From: Plasmodium brasilianum
Lineage: Eukaryota > Apicomplexa > Aconoidasida > Haemosporida > Plasmodiidae
Length of the DNA: 64,000 bases
NCBI RefSeq assembly: GCF_023973825.1
Contig: NC_090119.1
Location: 124,001 to 188,000, forward strand
Reading direction: 5' to 3'
This document shows, piece after piece, positions 1 through 11,425 of this stretch (the first letter of the stretch is position 1; each line of letters starts with the position of its first letter). Under the pieces are notes generated by a model. It was given only the letters and a program-made list of their open reading frames with translations. It did no database searches and was not told the DNA's origin. A program made the translations under genes and the position numbers.

Positions 1-3000
1 TCCTGAATGTAGTAACTCATAGGTTATACAACGCGTTGAAGGAGCCATCATTTTTTAGGAGTTCCAATTTTAGAGGAGACAAAATAATGAGAGTAATTGA
101 GAAGGTTCTTCACTTTTTAAAGGAAGCAGAATGCAATAAAAAACTAAAAGTGTACATACTATTTGAGCTTTTTCAAAATAAAAATATTCTAAAGTATTTC
201 CCTTCACTTGTTAATTATGTATATAATTTTGAATACCATTTGAGTGATAAAGAGATATGGAAGACTGTTCTGAAAAATGTATTATCAAAGGAAGCGGGGG
301 AACTGGATGAAGAAGAGGAGGGGAAGGGTTGCTATAATTCTCCTATTAAGGGAAGAAATGCATGCGATGAATTATACAAAGAACATCTTAAAAAAGAAAC
401 AAAAGAACATAAAATTAGAAGGATATGTAAAGAGTTTTATGAACATGTGCAGGAAAAAGGGAATCCTATGGATAATAATAACAATAGGTATTATGTAAAT
501 ACAAATTTTAGCTACAATAGTAATGGGGAAATGATAAGTGATTGTAATTATGTCGGTGCAGATGCAGAGGGAATGTTAGATCATATGTATGATGAACATT
601 TTTTAAAGAATTGTTTCATATCTAGTATGCCGTCCTTTATACTGAATGATGATATATGTAATTTGTCCTTTAATGGGAAAAATCATTATTATGAATATTA
701 TGTAAATAAGAAAGAAGTGGAAGAGGATTCTTATTTTAGATTTGATAATATGAGGGATATATATTACAAAACTGAGTATCTCATAAATACATATTTTCCT
801 TTACAAAGGGATGAGTTTGATGGTTTAATTGACTCCTTATCTCAACCATATTTATGTCGTGTATCATCAAATACTAATAGTTTAATAAATATGAATAATT
901 TGATAAATAAATTTTTGAATAACGGGTTTAGTAATATGATTTTTACTGGAGCAAAAGGAAGTAAAGTTAATTATTCGATGATATGTGGTATGTTAGATCA
1001 ACAATATTTAGAAGGTAAAAGAGTACCTAGAATGAAATCAGGAAAAACACTTCCAAGTTTTCATAAATATGATTATGGAGCAAGAGCATGTGGATTAATT
1101 ACAGATTGTTTTTTAGAAGGATTAAGACCACAAGAATATTTTTTTCATTGTATGTCAGGAAGAGAAGGATTAATAGACACAGCAGTGAAGACAGCCAAGT
1201 CAGGTTATATACAAAGGTGTTTAATAAAATGTATGGAATCAGTGATATTACATTATGATGGAACTGTTCGAAATGAAGATAATGCGATCGTTCAGTTTTT
1301 ATATGGAGAAGATGGAATAGATCCGTCAAAAACTGCGTACTTAGATGTAACAAAAGATTTAATATACAATCATCAGTTATCATTTAGTAAATATATAAGT
1401 CATGGAATAAGTAAAAAAATTGTGCATAATGAGGAGTTATTTAAAATGTGTAATGGGGATAGTAATGATAATGGTAGTGGCAATGGTAGTGATAATGGTA
1501 GTGGCAATGGTAGTGGCAATGGTAGTGGCAATGGTAGTGATAATGGTAGTGATAATGATTATAATATTAGTCATAATAGCGATAGAACAAATGGCAGAAG
1601 AAAGAGACAACATGAAGAACCGCTGATAAGCACATATAATCCGTATACTTACATAGGTGCAATATCGGATAAATTTGAAGAAAAGATTAATAAATTTTTA
1701 ATGAATGATATAAGTTTATTAAACAACTATGATGACTTACCAGAAAATTTTGACTTGCTTGCTTCTACTCTTATGAAATCAAAATATTATAATTCGTTAT
1801 GTAGCCCAGGTGAATCTATAGGGATTTTAGTTGGACAGTCTTTTGGTGAACCGGCTACTCAAATGACTCTAAATACATTTCACTTAGCTGGTACAGAAAA
1901 TGTAACAATGGGAATACCTAGATTGAAAGAAATTTTTCTAACTTCCAAAATCACATCAAAACCTATGATATATGTTCCTATTAAAATCGAATTAAATATA
2001 GATGATCCTGATAAAATGAAAAAATATATTACCAGTGTTGCTGATAAAATTTTAAGCTCTTACAAAAGTATACAACTGAGTGATGTTATATATGGCATAG
2101 GGGTGGAAAGAAAAATTATTCTAAAAGATAAAGAGAAAAATACGCAAGTGCATTCGATAAATTTGTCCAAACTTGAACATAGGAACAGTAATAATGAGTA
2201 TATCTCCAGTAGGTACAATAATGAGTATGCCTTCAATGAGGACAGTCATCCCATTAATTGCAATTACAGTAATAAGAACTCATTTGAAGATGATTATTTG
2301 GATGTAGAAAAAATTATGAATGAGGTAAAAAAAACAAACTTAAATTTTGATCTAAATAAAGAATGGAATTATGAAATCATTATTCAATTTGAAAACCTTC
2401 ATCATTTCTGTACTGTTAATAAACATATTACTATATCTTCTATACTTTATAAAGTGGTAAGTCTTCTTCTAACATCTGTACTTAGTAGAATAGCAGAATC
2501 CATGAGTGTACACAATTTATATTCAGTCAATGCTTTGAATCATGAATATTATGACGAGCTATTTGATTTCATTAGTAGCAAAATGAGTGAAGAGTTTAGT
2601 TACCTATATGATGAGATTGATTATAAAAATGATGAAGAACAAATAAATGCAAAACTAAAATTCATGTCCAAAGGTGAAGACGAACATAATGATACAGGTT
2701 ATTTACGAAGTAGTACCAAATTTAAATCAAAAGAAAATTTTGATAGTTCAATAAAACCACAAAAGAATAAAGAATATTCTAATATGGATGAAGATAATAT
2801 TTTCTATGTTGACACTATGAATGATAGGATGAATGATGATCAGTCCATTGAAGAGGAAAGCAATTTTTTAGCAGAAGAGAAGGGAACCACGTCCGAGGGT
2901 AATGTCGATGGACAGGGGGGGGAGGTGGATTCACGCAGTGAGAAAGGGGAAGAAGACACAGCCACCGAGGACGAGAGGGAGTACGACGAAAGTGAAGATG

Positions 3001-3206
3001 AAGAGGAGATCAGCAGTAGGGGGGGAGACGATAAAGCAAGTAGTGATGACGATGATAATGCAAGTAGTGATGACGATGATAAAGCAAGTAGTGATGACGA
3101 AATGGAAGAGAAGGAGCAAATAATAAACAAAGGGAAAAAGACACTAGAGAAACGTAATAAGGGAAAACTCGGAAGGGAGAAAAATCCCCCTAGATTGAGA
3201 AGAAGC

Positions 3207-3237
<31 letters not shown>

Positions 3238-4702
3238 ATAATAGTAGTAGGAATAGTAGTAAACGTACCAAGTTTGATAAAGAGAGCAAATGTAAACAGA
3301 GTCCTAGCGAATTTGCATATTCACAGGAAAACAGCTGCATAAGTAATAGAAGCTCAAGAAATGCTTCGAAGTCTTTGGAATTGTTGTACAACACCTCAAC
3401 AACTGTAAATTCTCTTTCGTCTGAAGCAAGTGTTACACATAATATATTAGTAGATGAAAAATCAGATGAGTTCATTAATATGAAAGATAATAAAATGCAT
3501 AATCATAAAAAAAGGCAAAATAATGAAGAAAATAAATTAAGAGAATATAAAAAAAGATCGAAGATAAAACGTAAAGAATTTTCAACAGTTGAATCAACGT
3601 CATTTGCTTCTTCTTTATCATCATTAGCATTATCAGGGGGATCTACACAAAGTGAAAGAATAAGTGAAGAGGAAGATACAGAAGCGGGAGATGACGACAG
3701 TGAGAAAGAAGAACATATTATTGCAAAAGATTTTTCAAAATATTCGTACGATTATAAAAATAACATCAACTTATCCAATTCTGAAAGTGAATATGAACAA
3801 GAAGAAGAACAGAACGATTTATCCAAAAATAATATTTATGAACCAAGATATGTTAAAAGCATTGTTGACAAAATAAAAAGTAGTTTACTTTGTTTTATAA
3901 AAAAAATTAGCTTCTCTCCTGTTACTTGGACCTTGAAACTTGAAATTTCGTGGGATATCAACTTTTTCCCATATTCAATAGATTTTTTAGAATCTGTAAA
4001 ATACGACATTTCGAAAGAAATTTTATTCAAAATTAATGATTTAAATAATCCTAAAATATTAAAAGGAAAAGACATAACTCATAGTGGTCAAGAATATGAA
4101 TTACAAATTGAAGGAAAAAACATTTATAAATTGTACAGTATTAAAGATAAATATATTGATAAAACAAAATTATACTGCAATGATATTTACGCAATTGTAA
4201 AAACTTATGGTATTGAAGCTGGAAGGTTATGTATAACGAAAGAGTTGAAAAAAGTTTTCGAGGCATACGGAATTTCAATCGATTTTAGGCATTTATCTTT
4301 TATTAGTGATTTTATGACCCATACAGGTAAAAATGGGGAAAAAAAAAAAAAAAAAAAAAAAAAAGCTCTAAATTGGACTTTCACCTTGCATGTTCATGCA
4401 TTTTTGTGTACATATTGCACAAGTTAGAGAGAGGATATTTTTCAGAGTTTTCAGTGTTAGCTACATATGTGCATATGTGTGTATACGTGTGTGCATTTCC
4501 CCTTTGCATACAACTGTTACTCAATTGCTGCCTCTTTTATAGGTGACTTGAAGCCTTTTAACAGATATGGACTGGGCTGTTTTCGTAATGTTCTTCAGAA
4601 AATGAGTTATGAATGTGCAACCAACTTTTTAGAACAGGGTTGTGTACATAAGTCAATTGGTACGAGAAGAAATAAGATATGTTTTAAATACATACGGGGT
4701 TT

Positions 4703-4734
<32 letters not shown>

Positions 4735-5058
4735 CATATTTTTATATATATGCATGTGTACTTACGCATAACAGAGTTTTCCTTTATTTGATATATGCTT
4801 AGCGCGTGATGCCCATCTTTTTTTTTTTCTTTTTTTAATATATATTTTTACGTACAGCGTTTATGTGTATGGAAGAGAAACATACGACACATACATAAAT
4901 GTATTGTATACTCATAATGACTGTTTCTCTTTTTTTTTTTTTTTTTATTTTCCATAGATTACTTATCAACGGCTTCGAGCAGCTTATTTTTTGGAAAACC
5001 CATAAAAGTAGGGACCAATGTAGCTGATATAGTAGCATGTATTGGGGGAAGCAACTGA
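1..5058 (+). CDS. RPA1: RNA polymerase I largest subunit (RPA1/A190), 3' part, 5' end outside window
   Basis: This is the catalytic largest subunit of nuclear RNA polymerase I, which makes pre-rRNA in the nucleolus. The reading frame is open from the first base, so the start lies upstream. The bridge helix is clear at about 1115-1245 (GLRPQEYFFHCMSGREGL, then a TAVKTAKSGYIQR-type run). The trigger loop follows at about 1801-1910 (LVGQSFGEPATQMTLNTFHL). Between them is a Gly/Asn/Ser/Asp repeat insertion (1455-1560). A long acidic and Ser-rich insertion at about 2850-3830 sits where Pol I carries its variable jaw region. The conserved C-terminus needs two introns: exon to 4326, exon 4543-4659, exon 4958-5058, with GT/AG ends and T-rich acceptors. 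The joined frame reads MTHTGDLKPFNRYG, then KMSYECATNFL, and ends ADIVACIGGSN. This matches the Pol I class (MTxxGxxxxFNRxG) better than Pol II or III. Reading through the first intron would add a spurious poly-Lys tail. Confidence 0.93.
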
Positions 5059-6579
5059 TTACAAATGTAAATGGAAGGAAAAAAAAAAAAAAAATGGATG
5101 GAGCAAATGAAGCGTTGCAGAAATGAAGGACATAAATATATGTTATCTGTAGCTTTCCCAATATTTTTATATATAAATTATTTGTTTATTTGTGTGCATG
5201 TCCATTCATCAGCCACTTATTCTTCCCCTTATATTTTATTTATATATTATCCATTCATATTTATTATTCATTCCTTGTTTATCACTTGTTTATCACTTGT
5301 TTATCACTTATCACTTGTTTATCACTTATCACTTGTTTATCACTTATTTATCACTTGTTTGTCATTTGTTTATCACTTGCATGCCACTTGTTTATTATTT
5401 ATTTATTTTTTTTTAACATTTAACAGAAACTTATAAATAATAAACTCATATAAATAACATAAATTGATATATTGAAATATCATGTATGAATTAGCAAATT
5501 TGTCCCATACAATATATTAATGAATATTAATGAAAAATAAAAATTAAATAATTTTTCGCCAGTAATTTTAAAACTGTACGGGAAAAAACAGAAAAACATA
5601 AGAAAATTCATAAAATCCGAATAAAATGAAACGATTAAAAAAGGAAAGAGTTGAAATGAAAATTGAAAAAAATAAAAATGACAATAATAATATTATGTAA
5701 ATTTATATAGCGAATTCTAATGGTAAGTGAAACAGTAATTGCTATTCAATTTATTTTATTACTCTTTTTTTTATGCACTAATTAATTATTCACGCTTAGA
5801 TCGAAATCAATTTCTTTTTCATTATTTTTAAACCGCTAAAAACACTAGCAAACTTTGAATTCTTGAAAAAATCAAGGTATTAATTAATGAAGAGGCAAAA
5901 AAGATAATAATTTTTCTTTTTTTCTTTTTTTTTATTATAATATATTATACATGTGTTAGTGGAAAAGCATAACGAATCATCGCGGATATGTATTTTTCGT
6001 GAAAGTATTTAATGTTTTTTCACATACACAGATGTATATATTTATACATATATGTATATATATATATATGAACAAAGGTACATGTATATACATATTTTTT
6101 ATATATATATTTTTTCTTTTGAACAGTTTACATACGTATTATATTTATACATGTATGCATAATATATAGTACATATTAGTGCTTTTCATGTTACCACAAT
6201 TTCTACGCGTATTTCCTCTGATGCCCATTAACTTTTATGTAATTTTGAAATACATAGAAAATATAACTTTAAGGCCAATTAAATGACTAGAAGAAAAAAG
6301 AAAAATAATAATAAAATAAAATAAATTTCAACTCAAATTAAATAGAGAAGAAAATTTTTTATTACATATGCATAAATTAGAATATAAATATACAGTAAAA
6401 TTTTCCGCTAATTGAAAAAAAAAAAAAGAAAAAAAAAAGGACATACATACTCTTTAATTTTTATAAAAAATATCCAATATAGGAGACCCATTCATATATA
6501 TATGTATATATGTATAGATTGTGTGAATGGATGTGTGTATTATATTCTTTTTATTGAGCATAAATGATAGCACAAAAAA
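5059..6579. other. Intergenic region between RPA1 and a small Lys-rich gene
   Basis: A very A+T-rich spacer between two plus-strand genes. It holds an imperfect tandem array of a TTATCACTTGTT-like unit at about 5270-5400, several poly-A/T runs and TATG/TA microsatellites around 6040-6190. It should contain the RPA1 3' UTR and the promoter of the gene starting at 6580. I see no RNA gene or convincing exon. Confidence 0.7.
5270..5400. repeat. Minisatellite, TATCACTTGTT-like units
   Basis: Imperfect head-to-tail copies of a 7-13 bp unit based on TTTATCACTTG, in the presumed 3' flank of RPA1. The length is not a multiple of three throughout and no gene frame runs through it. Confidence 0.8.
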
Positions 6580-6848
6580 ATGGCTAAAAAAGGATCTAGG
6601 AAAAATAAAAACAAAAATACTGAAAAAGAGGATGCATTAGAGGAGAATAAAGAAGACGATGTAGCAGGAGAAGACGATCAAAAGGAAGATACACGAGCGG
6701 ATCATCAGAATGATTCAAAAGTCAGTGAAACGAAATATAACAAAAATATTATTGATCCTAAAATGTACAACAAATTTAAAGATGATGGAACCTTTTTAGA
6801 ACAAGTTCGTAAAGAAAAAAAAAAAAAGTTATGAAAAATAGCATTCTT

Positions 6849-6887
<39 letters not shown>

Positions 6888-7360
6888 TATATATATATGT
6901 ACGAAATAATAATAGTGGCATTACATGTATGTTTGTATTCTTTTTTTTTCTTTTATAACGTTATTGTAATGTGTTTCATTTTTATCTCATTGGATATATT
7001 TGATTGACTTGAACCTATCTATGTTTAGAGCACGTTCGATTAATGAATATATATAGTTTTTTGTTTTTTCCTTTTTTATTCTTTTTTTCTTTTTTTTTTT
7101 TTTTTCTAATATTCTTTTCCGTCTAGGTGCTAGCACTACAAAAAAAAAAAAAAGTTAGAAAAATAAAAGAATCTGAAGCAACTGATTCTAAAAAGAAAAG
7201 AACAAAAAAAACAGATCAAGAAGAGGAAAAGGAGAAGCATTCTGAATCAGATGTTGAAGATGAACGAGAAATAGAAATAAAAAATGAATACATTGAAAAA
7301 ATAAACAAAATGAAGGAAGAGGGCTTTTTTACGGATAAGGGAATAGGAGCAGGAATGGTG

Positions 7361-7366
<6 letters not shown>
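6580..7366 (+). CDS. Small Lys/Glu-rich protein, two exons, unknown function
   Basis: I do not recognise this protein. Exon 1 starts at ATG 6580 (MAKKGSRKNKNKN). It runs through a charged segment into a less biased stretch (IIDPKMYNKFKDDGTFLEQV) that looks like the conserved core. Exon 2 ends at 7366 with a second ordered-looking segment (INKMKEEGFFTDKGIGAGMV). The intron boundary is uncertain. A GTAAAG donor at 6809 joined to an AG ending at 7133 keeps frame, and so does a weaker GTTCGT donor at 6805 joined to the AG ending at 7126. Without splicing the frame stops at 6834. The product is about 150-155 residues, highly basic/acidic mixed, with no membrane segment or signal peptide. A nuclear or nucleolar location is a guess from composition only. 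The gene converges on the DNAAF1-like gene. Confidence 0.72.
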
Positions 7367-7404
<38 letters not shown>

Positions 7405-8305
7405 AAAGACAAATGGAATAGAAGACAAAATAGTAGTATTCTTTGATGTGGACATGTGTTCCTTTAAATTTAAAAAATGTATGAAAGCTAATATATAGAA
7501 GTTTTTTTTTATTTTTCGAATATGATTTATTAAGAGGTAATGTTTGGAAATTGCAAAATTTTATTTTCTACTTTTAAAGCATTATTTTGCAAAAGATTTT
7601 GTACGTTGTAAAACTATTTCATTACATGCTCGTGTATGTCTTTTCCTTTCATTCACATTTTCTGCTTTATTTTACGTTATTTTACTTTGTTATATTATTA
7701 TTATATTTATTTTATTTTATTATTTTATTATCATTTTATCATTTTATCATTTTATTATTTTATAATATATATATATATTTTTTTTGTTTATAACTGAACT
7801 TATTGCCATACCTCTTTCTCTGTAGTTAATTTAATCGTTGACTATTTTAGTTCTTCTCGGTTATTATTTTGAAAAATATGATGAGGAGAAAAATGAAGCA
7901 AAAAAATATATATGTAGTTTCAGTTTGATTTAACTGTTCATGAGGTAGTAGCATTTTCCACATTATATGCATAATGTAGTTAATCATCATATATGGAAGC
8001 TGATATAAAGGAAGAAGTAAATATATCTCCTTTCAAGTTTTTTTTTTGTGGAAATTATTTTCATCTTTATCTTCTTTTTCTTGTGTTCTTTACTGAACTA
8101 TTTATTCTGACTTGTTCATATAAGCGGTGAACAATATAATGAAAGCACATAGTTGTAAAAAAATTAAAATAAGGAAATGTTAGGGGTTCCATTCGTTTAA
8201 CAAACTGCACGAAATACAGACACGCAAAAGAATACCTGAAAGTGTACAGGTACCTTTTTTAATTTCGTTAAATTGAGTTACACGTACTCTTACTTTTATT
8301 TTTTA

Positions 8306-8381
<76 letters not shown>

Positions 8382-8436
8382 TTTTTTTATTTTATTTTTT
8401 TTTCGCAAAAATATTACTGTAATAGCTAGCTATTTT
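7367..8436. other. Convergent intergenic region with an (ATT)n microsatellite
   Basis: The spacer between the 3' ends of two convergent genes. It begins with a long poly-A tract right after the stop codon (7366-7407), has TTTTA-rich DNA at 7690-7770, and holds an uninterrupted (ATT)n tract of roughly 25 copies at about 8307-8380. I see no coding exon. Confidence 0.75.
8307..8380. repeat. (ATT)n microsatellite
   Basis: A perfect trinucleotide run directly downstream of the DNAAF1-like stop codon. Being long and perfect, it is likely length-polymorphic. Confidence 0.95.
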
Positions 8437-9456
8437 TTACACCTTTTCACTTTTGGCTAGTAAAAAGGAATGAAATTTTTCGGTTAAATTTTTGTACTTA
8501 TCTATTTTTTTTTTTTCAAATATTTTTTTAAGTTCGTGTTCTTCTTTTGTCCCTCTTTTCAAAAATATTCTTGCCAAGCAAACATCTTCTTTTTTTATTT
8601 TTTTATCATCGAGGAATACAAGTCTGGGTATGTCTGTGATAACAGGAAGGGAAACACACACGTGCGTTTGTGTAGATGTGTATACATTCATATAGTATTT
8701 ATGTGCACATTCACATATCGAATATTTTATAACCATTTTGCACACATTTTTTAGCAAAAAAAAAAAAAAAAATTCTTACTTGCAATCAAATATCTCGAAA
8801 CGTGCCTAATTTTATTTGAGAAAGGATTATTTTTAACGAATAAAGTTTTTAATTTTTTTACTTTTTTTAATAATATGATAAACTCACATAGAAAGAAAAA
8901 TTTTTTCTTAGTTAATGCATCCATGATTTCTACATTTTGATGATATTTCACATAATCATAATTTTCGTTTTTATTTACTTCTTCATGAAAATTTTTATAA
9001 AAATTAATGAATTCTGTAAATTTGTTTTTACTTTCATTTTCACTAGGATAAGTTTCCATTTGTTCCCATTTTACTTCATTTAAATAAACCCTTTTTTCAT
9101 CATCGTTGTTACCTGACTTGTTAATGTGGTCATGTGAATCAGGAATATCCTTATCGTTGTTGAAGTTTAAGTTATTGTTTGAAAGGTCTAGATGAGTGAG
9201 GTTTTCCAGATTTGCTATTTCTTTTATGTCCTAAAGAGGATGCAATAAGGATGATGCACGTGTTGCTGTTTCGGTACACACATACGTATATATAATGTAA
9301 ATATATAGATATGCAGACAAATAAACGTGTAAACGTAAATACATAGATATGTATATATAAATGTATATATAAATGTATATATAAATGTATATATAAATGT
9401 ATATATAAATGTATATATAAATGTATATATAAATGTATATATAAATGTATATATAA

Positions 9457-9510
<54 letters not shown>

Positions 9511-9746
9511 ACATTTGCAAACACTCTAGTGTGCTTCAGGACAAAACGTGCAATATATTACATCGATATTTTCAAGCAAATTATTCGATATGTTTAACGT
9601 CTGCAATGATTTCAAGGGTTGCAAATTGCTGATTTTTTTTATCTTGTTGTTGGACAAATTTAAAATAACTAAGGAGCTACACTCAATGTTCTCTATCTTG
9701 GTGATGTCATTGTTTTGCAAATACCTGAATAGGGCAGGCAAATAAA

Positions 9747-9789
<43 letters not shown>

Positions 9790-10474
9790 ACAATATAATA
9801 AAATACAAATAATATTGTGTGCATTTGTAAATGCGCACATGTAGATTCATGAATGTCACTACTTCTTGTTGCACAACTCCTATTAGTTGCTGTAATAACC
9901 TAGCACAGATGTTTACAAATAATTGCATTGCTTTTACACTTTTATATAATACAACTATAAATTATTCAAATAGTGGGATATATGAAGAATGAATTGAAGT
10001 AAATATTGGAAGTAATAAATTACAAGCAACTAATTGCCACTAACTGTTACTACTTTTGCCTATTTTTCCATAATTTTTACTAATTGTTCGTGTTTTAATT
10101 TTCTTTACGCACAGCGCCTTTAAGTTTGTCAGGGCATTTAAATTATCTATTTTTCGTATACAATTATTATTTAAAAATAAACATTTTAAATTTTTAAATG
10201 TCGATAGTCCGTCTATATTATGAAACCCCTTCATGTGCAAATAGAGAACTTCATTCAACTCGTCGGTCTCGTATAAATTGTTCTCTGCAAGGAAGTGAGT
10301 TAAGTTGACAATATATAAGAACAATAACATATCTATACACATTAATATTTACGTTTGTGTAATAGTAATGAAGAAAAATAAATGATAAATCCACCAACCG
10401 CTGCATATTTTTTTAATGTCTTTGTAGCACATCAACGATTTGCTTCCTTCGACAATGGTTCTTTCATTTTCCAT
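8437..10474 (-). CDS. DNAAF1: Dynein axonemal assembly factor 1-like LRR protein (DNAAF1/ODA7/LRRC50), five exons
   Basis: The family helps preassemble axonemal dynein arms in the cytoplasm; in Plasmodium only male gametes build a flagellum. I joined exons 10474-10399, 10284-10113, 9724-9562, 9230-8780 and 8633-8437. All have GT/AG ends and phases that fit, giving 352 residues. The ATG at 10474 follows an in-frame stop. After an N-terminal helix comes the family signature [14 protein letters not shown], then successive SDS22-type leucine-rich repeats ([62 protein letters not shown]) at about residues 39-160. A hydrophilic insertion of about 80 residues follows. The LRR cap region then reads IPRLVFLDD, like the IPxxxxLDDRP region of LRRC50. 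The protein ends soon after, without the long C-terminal tail of the animal proteins. Introns 2 and 3 hold a long poly-T/poly-A run and a TATA-rich minisatellite. Confidence 0.85.
9353..9508. repeat. 12-bp ATGTATATATAA minisatellite grading into (TA)n
   Basis: About nine near-perfect copies of a 12-bp unit followed by roughly 20 TA dinucleotides, all inside intron 3 (9231-9561) of the DNAAF1-like gene. It opens several meaningless frames on both strands. Confidence 0.9.
9750..9787. repeat. Long homopolymer A run in DNAAF1 intron 2
   Basis: An uninterrupted run of almost 40 A on the plus strand (T on the coding strand). It lies just upstream of the exon 3 acceptor and acts as an extreme polypyrimidine tract for that splice site. 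Confidence 0.9.
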
Positions 10475-11153
10475 CGTTTTCTCTATATTCTTTTTATTTC
10501 AAAAGTAGATACACGTGTGTATGTGTGTGTGTATATGTACGTGCTCCTGTACGTAATGTGCTTTGTGCGGGAGCGAAAAACAGACAAAATTTTAATTAGT
10601 TTTCCATGTAACTATGAATGAGCAACGGAGAAATTTATCTCGGGCGATAAGCGAACAATCTAATACATATTGAAAGCACACACACAAACATGTACACATG
10701 TATACATGTTCATATGTGTATATATGTATATATGTATGTGCGTATTCCCCCTTTTGTGTAAGATTAAAATTTTTTATTACCATGTTATGGACGCTGAAGA
10801 CAAAGTAGTGAAAAAAAGGGGACGCATAAAATATAAAAAAAAAAAATAAATAAAATATATATTTTATTGGAAACCCTTTTCTCCTATATAAGGGGAAAAA
10901 AATCGTGCATAAAATTTCAACTTTCGATTAAAAGTTAAAAAGTTAGACAAATAGTTTGGTGAGCTTTTTTTGTGTAGCGAAGGAGACACTTGAAAAATTA
11001 GAAAAATAAATCAAAGAGAAATGGAAGAGAAATATAAAATAAATCAAAGTGAAATCAAAATGAAGCCATAAAGAAATCAAAAAAGGAATCGCTTTCTTTC
11101 TTCCTTTTTTTTTTTTTTTTTTATGTAAAATTATTACTTTTTTACTATAAAAA

Positions 11154-11186
<33 letters not shown>

Positions 11187-11425
11187 ATTTCTTTTAAATA
11201 TCTCAAGTGTATGTTTTGAGGCATTATTTAATTTCATAGGAATGAAATTTAAAGCAAAGAACTTGTTAATGCATGCTGCTATATGCGCATGTGCATGTGT
11301 GTGTTATATATATATATATATATATATGTAAATGTATATATAAGTACATATGTATGCAAGCGCACACATTTTAGCTATCTCTTTCGGACTAGGATTATAG
11401 CCCCAAGGAATGTCCAAACGGACGA
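10475..11425. other. Intergenic region between DNAAF1 5' end and SMC4 3' end
   Basis: Both neighbours are on the minus strand, so this holds the DNAAF1 promoter/5' UTR and the SMC4 3' UTR. It contains GT/CA-rich microsatellites (10500-10545, 10680-10745, 11290-11350) and poly-A/T runs (11105-11185). I see no coding exon. Confidence 0.7.

Noticed and set aside
5190..5436. Overlapping His/Leu/Tyr/Phe-rich plus-strand frames
   Set aside because: Translations of the TATCACTTGTT repeat downstream of RPA1.
9224..9524. Ile-Tyr and Tyr-Thr-Phe repeat frames
   Set aside because: Microsatellite DNA within DNAAF1 intron 3; the flanking exons join across it in frame.
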